A stretch of 43,118 bases of DNA, from the NCBI GenBank assembly GCA_015680685.1, contig MNCI01008651.1, forward strand, positions 1,069,323 through 1,112,440, written 5' to 3'. The position numbers and the translations under genes are program-made. The notes below the pieces were generated by a model. It did not search any database, was not told the DNA's origin, and worked only from the letters and a program-made list of their open reading frames with translations. Origin of the DNA: Gnetum montanum (taxonomy: Eukaryota > Streptophyta > Gnetopsida > Gnetales > Gnetaceae). The first letter of the stretch is position 1. Each line of letters starts with the position of its first letter. This document shows positions 33,711-43,118 of the stretch, one piece after another.

Positions 33711-35323
33711 ATAACAGGCAATGAGTCCATGTCATCCATACATCCATGTAATTCTATGGTCTCTCTTGGCTTGGAATTGTACAGTCCCTTTCCTTAAATA
33801 ATAAGAACTATTAACGAATTGGTGACTGGGTATTTCTCAAACTAAGAAAGGACTCACGGATTGAAAAGGGTGTGACTTCAAGGGGATTTGATGCATTTGT
33901 GTTGGCCATTCTCCTGGGTGCTTGGATGTTTCCTTCTTGAGTTTTCCTTAACATTCTGACGCTGCTCCAGTATCGGGAAGCTGAGCTAATAAAAATAATA
34001 AGTCTTTGCATGGTGTGGTTCTCACGCAAAAAGAAAGAAAGAAAGTGGAAATTCAAAGCACACCCCTTAGACGAAATAATCATCTGGGCTACAAGCACTG
34101 GTTATGGAACTAAAAAAATACGTTTCCTCTAACTAAGGCCCTTTCTTGCTTCCTACTTTCTCCTTTTTCGCTTCATCAGAATGGTGGTGAATTTTTGGCA
34201 GAAGCATCCTTGTTACTCTAAGTGGATGGATTGGCTGAATGTATTAATGCGAAGACACTGGATGTGGTTTGTTTGAGGTTGGAGTTGGAATGAGATCTAC
34301 TAAGTCACATTAACCATTACTACACAAGGGGATGTACACCACCTTGTTCTTGAGACTCCATTCCATTCTCTTCTTCCATCCTTCTTTCCCCATTTTTCAC
34401 CTCATTGCTGGTTGTATCAATAGTACATATGTTGGTTGATGCATTGTTTTCTTTTTGGTAAACTTTTGTAGTTAAGACTTTAACTCTTGGTTTCAAATGG
34501 CATTTCCAGAGCCTACGGACTCTTTGAATGCTGGATTGTTAGGGCATTAAGGGCATGAGCCTACTTTGGGGAGGACCCACTGGCATTCCTATTTGGTCCA
34601 TCCATTAATTTCTTTCCCTTAAACATTTTTTGCAATCAATTTTTATTTTGTTCATTTCCATCCCTAACATCCATTTTATCGGTGTTACCATTGTTTCTTT
34701 TTCTCCATCTTTCTTATTCCTTCTTTTTTTCCAATCTCTCGCTATTAGAGGTTTGCTCACAGTCATGGGGGTCCTGGTCCAATTTTTTCAATTTCTCTTA
34801 CCCCTACACCTTGGGTAGTCACCCGTGTTATATCTCCAAAATCCACATGAGCCATATCACAACTCAGCCAATGGACCTTACACCGAAGCAAGGTATCAAT
34901 TGCATTGTGATTCATTTATCCTTGCTAATATAAGACTATGTTGTGTGTGTAGATGGTAGTCATACAACAACAGGTTGGATCTGGAGGGAACACTTGGAAT
35001 GGACTGGTGTTGAAGAAATTATGCAAGGAAAAAGATTGATGATGCACTTATGGATGAATAACGAAAAGCGCAATCTTGGCGTCGGTAGCAGTGGACTTCT
35101 TCTTTTCTCCCCTCTCTTCTCTCTTCTCTCCCTGCTGCCGAATAAGGTTGGATGTCAAATGTGTATAGTGTTCACCCTTGTTGTCATGAACACTAATATT
35201 GTCATGTGTTGTAATGATGATCCATTCACATGTCACTCCATTCACCATTAGTGTCATTCAAGTCAATAATCCCATACCTTTCCAATATTTTGTAAGGAAC
35301 TCGAGGACGAGTTTTTATTCAGT
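33711..35323 (+). repeat. 3' non-coding tail of the second-subfamily element
   Basis: No gene. Matches 6800-7760 of element I in order, and 9876-9923 just before the LTR. Short AT-rich open stretches (34630-34933, 34943-35251) show no family likeness. AAAGAAAGAAAGAAAG at about 34030 corresponds to the A-rich run at 7103-7182. Confidence 0.55.
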
Positions 35324-35333
35324 CATGGGGGTA
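35324..35333 (+). promoter_or_regulatory. Polypurine tract region before LTR 35334
   Basis: CATGGGGGTA immediately before TGATGAG, as at 9912-9923. It shows that the LTR at 35334 is a 3' LTR. Confidence 0.7.
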
Positions 35334-36145
35334 TGATGAGCCACAATATTGCATACCCGATATTGCATTCGCGATATCGCGTCTGCCCCTATGATATCGT
35401 GTACACGATTCGCAGCCCGCTGAAACATCTATAAATAAGAGGTGGCTTTCCTTGTTTTAGCCATCTAGATCTAGACCCTTCACCAAACTATAGCAGTTTT
35501 ACCATTCCAGAGTTAGAATAATTTCCATGTTCCCGCAGTAGGAGTCTTAAAGTGAATGGATCTTTATTTGAGCAAATTATACTTGAGCACACATTTGTGT
35601 ATGGCAATAAAGACAAACTTTCTGATAAACCTTGCAACATATGGACTAAGCTAATTAGGATTTAATTATTGTTAAATGTTTAAATGCTTTCTTAGATAAT
35701 TAATCTCTCTCAATCCTTAACTCTCCTAGTTAAGTGCATTCAGTACGAGCGCTTCAAGCATGGGTGTAATGCTTGGTAACCCAGTAACGAGTAGCGTTTG
35801 GTAATCCCAGTAGTGTTGCACTAGTTCAGGGTGTGTACAACAAGTGGGAAGAGATACTGATGCTAGGACAATTAGAACTTAGTCAATGAATAGTTAAGGA
35901 AAGTTAGTCACTTAGTTCTCTTCACCTTCCCCCATTAGCATAAGACACTAAAAAGAGAAAAGATATAAAAATCACATACCTCAAGCTTATTTAAACCATA
36001 CAACTGTGACAATACAAATAAGTTTGGGAAGACAACGATTGATTAACCTTAAGTGTTCCATTAAGGCGCATTGGAGTTCGATCGGATCGTGCGTGAGACG
36101 CTCGTATTTGTATGGTTGAGTGTAGGGGTACCTTGCCACTCATCA
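35334..36145 (+). repeat. 3' LTR, CGATATCG subfamily
   Basis: TGATGAGCC start, CTCATCA end. U3 with CCGATATTGC, GCGATATCGCG, ATGATATCGTG and GTACACGATT (35357-35410); TATA box 35430-35437; body as in other LTRs. Closest relative is the solo LTR at 8689-9476. Followed by ATAAA (36146-36150), which also occurs at the matching place in the left outer LTR (33114-33118). This LTR thus entered an outer-type LTR at that point. Confidence 0.85.
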
Positions 36146-36733
36146 ATAAATCTTGCAACATTCTAAATAGTTTAGATGTTTCATTTATGCATTTAATGCT
36201 TTCAGTTATTTATTTAATGTGTTTCAGTAATTAAGCTAATTAAGTAATTAAGCAAGATAAGCTAGATAGATTAAATACATAAGTACAATCGCTTTGGGCA
36301 TAACACATATTTTCTTGGTAATCCAGAAGCGTTCTTGCTTGGTGTGTCCAATAGTGTAGCACTTGGTAACTTAGCAGTGGATACATGGGTTCAAGATGTG
36401 TATGGAAAGTGGGATCGGATGCTTATGTTAGGAATAGTTAGAGATCAATTAGTTAGTTAAATCAAATTAGTCATTAAATTACTTTATCTCTTTCTTCAAG
36501 CACCAAAGAACATAACACATAAAATGATGAAAATCATATGCCTCGATTATACTTAACCATATCTTTGTACTTCATAAGTGTAATTGGGAAGACAATGAAT
36601 AACCTTAGGGCAAGGTTCACTTCCTAGAAGACTAGTGTATTAGAAACTATAGAGTTCACGAAATTCAACTGGATTGTGCATAAACACTTTGTGATTCGTA
36701 TGGTTGGGTGTAGGGGTACCTCACCGCTCATCA
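36146..36733 (+). repeat. Right LTR part of element V
   Basis: Begins at ATAAATCTTGCAACATTC, equivalent to 33114, and runs to the normal LTR end GCTCATCA (36733). It repeats the block that ends the left part (ATTAAGCAAGATAAGCTAGAT at 33208 and 36249). Confidence 0.8.
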
Positions 36734-37260
36734 AAAATGGATATATAGAATTTATAACTTTTTTCAACCAAGTATTAATGAAGTCATTCTTGGTGATTAG
36801 CCTATTTTGTTTTCTTCATTTCTTTCCATTTGGAATTATTTTAGTCACTTATTTCTTTATTCTATTTAGAAGCTTTAGTGTGTAGTTATTTTCTAGCAAT
36901 AAGAGCATGACTATGACCTCTCTTTAAGTGTCAAATACCATATTTTCAAAGATGTCACTTTTTAGGTACAACTTCAAGCAAAAAAACTCCCAATGAAAGT
37001 TAAATAATTAATTTGTTTTCTTTAGTATTAATTTCCTTTTGTTTTGGAGGGTTAGGGATGGGAAGGAAACATTCAACTTTTGTTGCTTTTTGTTCATTAT
37101 CTATGATTGATATATTCCTTTTTCTTTGCAAGAGTATTCTCCTTCTCTTTACAAAAAACCTTTTAGTAAGAAGTGAAAACCCCATAGGGTACTTCTAAAT
37201 AAAGAGCAAAGCCTATCCTTTTCCTACCCTAGTTAGGCATTTTTCTTTAGACAGGTTCTT
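36734..37260 (+). mobile_element. LINE-B, right part (3' end)
   Basis: Continues LINE-B after element V. ATGAAGTCATTCTTGGTGAT (36778) matches LINE-A at 12409, and TTTTAGTAAGAAGTGA.AACCC (37163) matches 12802. The L1 3' region, ending near TTAGGCATTTTTCTTTAGAC (about 37235). No clear poly(A) tail. Confidence 0.72.
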
Positions 37261-37889
37261 TGATGATCCAATGTACTTAAATTTTTTAAATATTATTATT
37301 CCTTTTTATTTAGGTCCCACGTACCCCAAATGTATCCATTGGCATTTTAAAAGCCCATTCGGCCCATCCATGCCCATTTTTCCAAATGCGTGTGCCATCA
37401 AATTTCTCTAGAAAATTTATGTTTTCTGTCATTTCTGATTCAGGCTGTTTTTTGGCGGGTTTATTTTGATTTACAAAAAGTTTTTTGGTTAAAGTGAATC
37501 AAAAGAGGGCTTTTAATAAAATGCAATGATGACAAGCCGATGACAAGGCTTGATCCTTTTCCAACATTTTTCAGTATTGATTGCAAAGCTGAAAATCACA
37601 ATTGGTACCTAAAACCGCTGAGCCTTTCTTTTTTCTCTGAATCCTTTTATGGGCAGCACAAAACCTGACCCTTTCCTTTTTCTTTCAATTCTTTTATTAA
37701 TCGTTTGAAGGTACGATGTAATGGACTTTGTGTCTGGTTCTTTTCATTATGATCCAGCATGATGTGAATGGACTGTCACTGTTTTTAATAAAATTTATGG
37801 TGTTTTACCGTGGTAAGGTGAAGACTATTGCTTTAAACACAAACATATGTCTAGTCCCAACAGTTATAGATAGGCGGGGGACAACAAAC
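37261..37889 (+). other. Sequence upstream of the GH1 pseudogene
   Basis: Not recognised as a repeat. It should hold the old promoter and 5' leader of the pseudogene. A possible TATA-like TTTTATTAAT lies at about 37691, but no element can be assigned with confidence. Confidence 0.3.
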
Positions 37890-38613
37890 ATGGCTACGCA
37901 GGAAGAGGCAGGAGCAGTCTTCACCATTGCTGCAAAAACTAGTGATTTAGAAGAAGAAGAAGAAGAAGCAGCGCAGGTGCATGGACTGGCCACAAGTAGC
38001 TTCTCCAAGGGCTTCATCTTCGGAGCTGCCACTTCTGCGTACCAGCCGTGGCATGCTTGTCCTCTCGTTTTTTGTTCTTTCCGTTTTCCTTGCTCGCTCT
38101 TACCTTACAGTTTACAGTAACATTGTTCCCTGCGCTATTCACAGAGTCAATCTCAGTGAGCCACGCTTAGATCTAAATAATTAGATTCAAGGAAATAGCT
38201 GTGACTGATTCTATTATTACAGTAGATCCTAAGCGTCTCGTTGAGGTTTGAATTTTAAAGGGACTGCAGTTTCAGGGGTAATTGCTAGTGTTTTCTAATT
38301 GAGCGATTTGCCGGTTTAATGATCTGCAGCCGGATGGATTGAAATTTACGTCGATTGGATCTGAGTGGGCATGACTTTTATTAAAAGCCTGGTAAATTAA
38401 TGGTTTTTGCCATAGGACTGTCCCTGACTTGCTGGATTTTATGACGATTCTCGAAAGATCCCAGTCCGATATATTTCCCGTCTGTTTACATGTTGATGTT
38501 CATCAATTTGGGACAGTTTCTGTCCAACGCCTGCTAGTTGCTAAGTAACATATGCACATTCACTTTTCTGAGTATGCATTGAACTTCGTTTCATTTCATT
38601 TTATTACTATCAA

Positions 38614-38723
38614 CAAATGCTTTAATTTCATTCTCAATTTCAGCACCGATGAGCACGGACAAAATCGTGGATGTAAAATCAAATGCTTTAATTCCATTCT
38701 CGGACAAAATCGCGGATGTAAAA
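38614..38723 (+). repeat. Tandem duplication across an intron-exon border in the GH1 pseudogene
   Basis: AAATGCTTTAATTTCATTCTC (38614-38634) recurs at 38681-38701, and CGGACAAAATCGTGGATGTAA (38656) recurs at 38701. The second copy lacks about 21 bases including the acceptor TTTCAG. Former intron sequence therefore lies inside the exon, without a stop in the coding frame. Confidence 0.8.
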
Positions 38724-39269
38724 ACTGGAGATGTAGCCGTGGAGCAGTACCATCGATACAAGGTCAATCATAAATATTGGACTTATTTCACTGGCTAACT
38801 GCATTTAACTGTTTATCGTCGGACTGTAGCTGCAGTTTGAACAGTCTGTCTGAAGTTGAATTGAATTGATTTATTCATGCAGGAAGATATAGATCTTCTC
38901 AAAGAGATGGGCATGGACATGTACCGATGTTCCATTGCCTGGCCTCGCTTATACTCTAGTAATTCTTCCTCATCTTTTATTATATATTTTGAATAAGACG
39001 AAGAAAAAATATTTCCTTCTAGAGGAGACAACCATGTAGTTTCTTTTTAATTTTTAATTATCTTTTGTGAGTATTCAGAAGGATCGCCTGGAAACGGACC
39101 CGTGAATGATGCAGGAATTCGACACTACAACGAGGTTATCGACTACGTAATTTCCAAGGGTGAGTGGTAGGCATGCATTTGCTTAATTAGTATTTTTATC
39201 AATTTTCAAATCTATCTCTGGGATTGGGATTGTAGCAGAAGCTGGTGACAGGGTTGGTAATTTAATTAA

Positions 39270-40074
<805 letters not shown>

Positions 40075-40417
40075 ATGCTGAACTATTTCAAGGAGCAGTA
40101 CGGAAACCCTAAGATGTACATCAGCAGTTTGACGCGGATTATTTGAAGCAACTGCTGTTGGCCATGAATTGAATGGAGATGAGTGCAATGTCCATGGCTA
40201 CACAGTGTGGTCGCTGCTGGATAATATTGAGTGCAGCTTCGGCTATGGTTTCCATTTCGGGCTGTACTACGTGGATTATAAAAACAATCTCCGACGTATT
40301 GCCAGGGCCTCCGCTGATTGCTTCCGCTACTTCCTCTCCACTGAACCACTGGCTGGCTTTGGCTTTACCTTTCCTGCTCTGCTGTTGCTAAAACATTCAC
40401 ATTCATACAATCGATAA

Positions 40418-41509
40418 CCTTTTAGCAGTATAGCTTTCTGTCTGTCGTAGAATCATTTAGAAAATGCATAACATGGTGATTTGTGTTTTAAACGGTTTAA
40501 ATGATTCCTCGATATTACAGCGCCAGGGATGAAAAAACATTCATGTAGTAGACTTTTAACAGCTTTGGCTTTTAGTCTTACTGTTCAAACTGGCTACTTT
40601 TGTTTTAAAAGTGTTGGAAATTTTGCGACTTGGGGCAGTTTCTTTTGCAGATATTTTGCAGAAGAAGCATCTTTTAAGTGAAGAATAATCTGAAGATACA
40701 GAATACTAAAGTTTTTCTTTAAGGACTTTGAAAATTTAGATCCTTTATATGAATTTTTATCCAAAGGTATCACTGCACTATATATTTTTCTACAAATTAT
40801 ACATCTCATTAATGGTTTTATATTAATAATACAAGCTGTATTTGAACATTATGGAATTAATGTTTTGCATGCCTATAGAGAAATCCCTATATCTTAAGGT
40901 TTTTATGGATTGTTGCTATACTTTTTTGTTTGGGAATAGAAAGTGTATTTTGATCCTAATTTTTCTGATTACTCTAAAATTCCTTGCTAATTGAATTCCA
41001 ATTTTTTTTCTTATTCTTCAAACTGTTGAAAGAAAAATTGTTGGTAACATTGCCACAATCCTCAAAATAGACTAAAAAATATTACTAAATAGGATGCAAC
41101 ATATAAGGTATTTTGTAGAGATTGATTTACAAAAGAGGAAAACAAAATTAAAATTGAAGGTAGGTAATCAATGTTTTTTCAAGAAAATTACACACTATAA
41201 TATGTAAGGATATTGTATCTATTGTCATTATGAAAGGCATGTTATTAGATTTTACCCTTCATAAAGCATCATATGTCGTATGTTAAAAACCTTAAGGTAA
41301 GCATAGTCATTGTCTTGAAATTGATAAAAATTGTGTTAGTCAGCTACAATATCACATCTCCTATATTGCAGGTTGGGATGCTATATCACAGATGCAATGT
41401 CATAATTACAACAAATGCCTGTAAACATAGTTTACCTATTGCATTTATGGTACCATTTCATCGATAGGTAGCTAGACTCTATCAATTTTATTTATCAATT
41501 CTTTTAATA
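40418..41509. other. Unannotated AT-rich sequence
   Basis: No gene or repeat identified. The left part may be the old 3' flank of the GH1 gene. The right part may include the undetected start of element VI's LTR. Confidence 0.4.
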
Positions 41510-42166
41510 GTTTGTGAGTGCTCACAACATGAATCTAAGTTAGTTATATCATATCTTATTTGAGTGGATTTTACTTGGACATAATTCATGAATGGTAATA
41601 AGATTAAGATTGATTCCAATTTATTGCAGCACTCTAACTTAAAATAGAATGCCTTTCAATGCAATTTATTTTTCATGTAATTAGCTTAATACTTACCTTT
41701 CCATTTCATATAGAATTTGGCAAAATGAATGTGACTAATTTTGATTGTAAATATGTATTCACTTGATAATCTTAGCAACACTATTGCTTGGTTCATCTAA
41801 TAGCATAATTTGCAATTCCAATAATGGGTACATGAGTTTATAATGTGTATAACAAGTTGGGAATGGACATTCATCATCATAGGCTAGTTCAGGATTTAAT
41901 TTCATTATTAATTAAATTAAAAAAATAATTTTTTTTATTATTGATTAGTTTAGTTCATGGCTGAACAACATAAATTATCATGTGCTTGAACTATACTTAT
42001 GATACACACTAATGGATACTACAAGTATGATTGGGAAGACAATGATGCATGATCTTACATCTAACTATCTAGATATCACACTAGACCTATCCATATATTA
42101 TGATACAATTTCTCACAATGCTTGTCAATTATATGGTTAGGCATGGGACTACATTGCCACTAATCA
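41510..42166 (+). repeat. Diverged LTR (3' part) of element VI
   Basis: GAGTGCTCACA, GAATGGTAATAAGAT, CTATTGCTTGG, AATGTGTATAACAAGT and TGATTGGGAAGACAATGAT follow the order of blocks in the other LTRs, ending CTAATCA directly before a PBS. The LTR start is not found, so the left border is only where likeness becomes visible. More diverged than the other copies. Confidence 0.6.
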
Positions 42167-42167
42167 T

Positions 42168-42185
42168 TGGCATTGTTGTTGGGGA
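42168..42185 (+). promoter_or_regulatory. Primer binding site of element VI (tRNA-Asp type)
   Basis: TGGCATTGTTGTTGGGGA, one base after the LTR, keeping GGGGA. Four transitions (one G-to-A, three C-to-T) from the Athila site. Confidence 0.75.
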
Positions 42186-42303
42186 TGATGCTAGTGATAT
42201 AGATTAGTTACACTAGAAATAATAATTGTAAAAGCATTAAAAATTTATCTTTTAAGGAAGTTTAATATTTAAAGTTATACACACATACATTATTAATTGA
42301 AAA

Positions 42304-42720
42304 ATGGCTTCTTCACACAAGTTCGTTAGCCCACTGTGCGATGAGAACATTGGTGGGAGTGATGACAAGATTCATATTAGAGAAAATTGAAGTATACCAT
42401 TGCAAGTAAGGGTCTCATATGCTTATTTAGATCTTTACTATCTCAATTTAACATTCATCTTTTACCAAGATGAATAATTTAAGTGGAGGGGCTTGCAGGA
42501 CAATATTGTATTATTGTCCAATTGATCGACTTCATTAATTCTTCAAGCTACTCTCTTAAGGGCTAGTCTTGACCATAGTTATGGAGGCCATCGGGTTACT
42601 AAAAATATATTCAGATCATGTCAGCCAATGAAGGCTCAAGCCAAGCAAGATGCCATTATGGAGTTCAAATATGAACATGAAAAGGGAACACACAATTCCC
42701 CTAACATTACAATTTGAGGA
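42304..42720 (+). pseudogene. gag: gag N-terminal pseudogene of element VI
   Basis: MASSHKFVS start, then VSYAYLDLYYLNLTFIFYQDE with a stop and KWRGLQDNIVLL, the same block order as VYTHLDEYV...DEQL.WRGMEGNIV in element III. Lost after about 42720; no capsid core follows in the window. Confidence 0.68.
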
Positions 42721-42839
42721 CACAAAACATTAGTCTAAGAGGTCAAGTTATCATCAATATACCTCTCATTCTTCTATCTTCCACATTAAAGATGTAACTA
42801 ATCAACGACTATGTTTAGTTGTTATAGACAAGCTTAGAG

Positions 42840-43118
42840 GAGATGGAATTAGTTTCAGATCATGGAGGGCTTCAAGGCCTAGTGTTGGCGACCGTTTGGG
42901 ACGCGACCACCAACGAGTGTCCTCGAACAGGATTTAGGTGCCTGCTGGTCTCTGGCTACACCAAGGCCCAGATACCTCCAAATAACTCAGTAGTTAATGT
43001 GAGTATGTGTGTGTGCTGTTGCGGCGTGCGGTTGTGTGCAATGTAACGATTGCGTGTGTGTGAAATACAAATGACTTACTTTAAGAGATTCAGCCAACTT
43101 TATCAAGTACTGTGAGTT
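42840..43118 (+). other. Unclassified less AT-rich segment at right edge
   Basis: Base composition changes at about 42840 and CpGs become frequent (GGCGACCGTTTGGGACGCGACC). An open stretch 42843-43046 has no family I recognise. A GT-rich part (TGTGTGTGTGCTG) lies at about 43007. It could be the edge of another retroelement or host sequence. Confidence 0.35.

Larger units (their letters stand above)
32783..36733 (+). mobile_element. Element V: composite LTR element inserted in LINE-B
   Basis: Outer ends TGATGAGTC (32783) and GCTCATCA (36733), with near-identical target copies GAAAT (32778-32782) and AAAAT (34-38 of 367xx, 36734-36738). Removing it leaves LINE-B collinear with LINE-A at 12360. 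Inside: left LTR part 32783-33259, an internal 3' region 33260-35323, a second-subfamily LTR 35334-36145, and a right LTR part 36146-36733. The left and right outer LTR parts overlap by about 140 bases, so this is not a simple LTR-into-LTR insertion. No gag or pol remains. Confidence 0.72.

Noticed and set aside
34943-35251. 102-codon ORF as a host gene
   Set aside because: No family likeness; it lies in the 3' non-coding tail shared with element I and contains low-complexity CTCTTCTCTC.
38813-39031. Minus-strand 72-codon ORF
   Set aside because: Lies over GH1 exon 4 and its introns on the coding strand.

Overview
This window is AT-rich nuclear DNA from a plant. It has plant L1-type LINEs, LTR retrotransposons of the Ty3/gypsy Athila type (primer site matching plant tRNA-Asp), and a family 1 glycoside hydrolase gene broken by introns at the positions usual in plants. 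The density of old, nested, stop-riddled retroelements suggests a large-genome seed plant. A gymnosperm is plausible, but the species cannot be read from the sequence. I see no intact protein-coding gene, no tRNA or rRNA gene and no CRISPR array.

Layout. 1-166: repeat-rich U3 of what looks like a minus-strand LTR cut by the window edge. 323-10804: element I, a near-complete Athila-like element with both LTRs and a perfect 5-bp target duplication (AAGCA); a minus-strand solo LTR with its own perfect duplication (CATGG) sits at 8689-9476 inside its third ORF. 10805-12990: LINE-A remains. 13997-19631: element II (5' LTR, gag, pol), cut in the integrase region by element III (19632 to about 27060: LTR, gag, pol, ORF3). 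About 27060-29974: element IV, the 5' part of a minus-strand element joined to element III. 29975-32782 and 36734-37260: LINE-B, split by element V (32783-36733), a composite of two LTR subfamilies. 37890-40417: a beta-glucosidase (GH1) pseudogene. About 41510-42800: LTR end, PBS and start of gag of element VI. 42840-43118: a less AT-rich segment that I cannot classify.

How the parts relate. Elements I-VI share LTR ends (TGATGA...TCATCA), a one-base spacer and an 18-base tRNA-Asp primer site, plus gag, protease-RT-RNase H-integrase and, where kept, an ORF3 behind a T-rich tract. The LTR bodies are alike, but the U3 repeats differ between subfamilies: GTCGAC-like in some, CGATATCG-like in others. 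Every coding region carries stops, frameshifts or deletions, so none should move by itself. The insertion order can be read directly: solo LTR into I, III into II, V into LINE-B. I found no new defence, metabolic or regulatory system. The most unusual items are the three-by-three repeat block at the left edge, the LTR overlap in element V, the U3 palindromes and the T-rich tract before ORF3.
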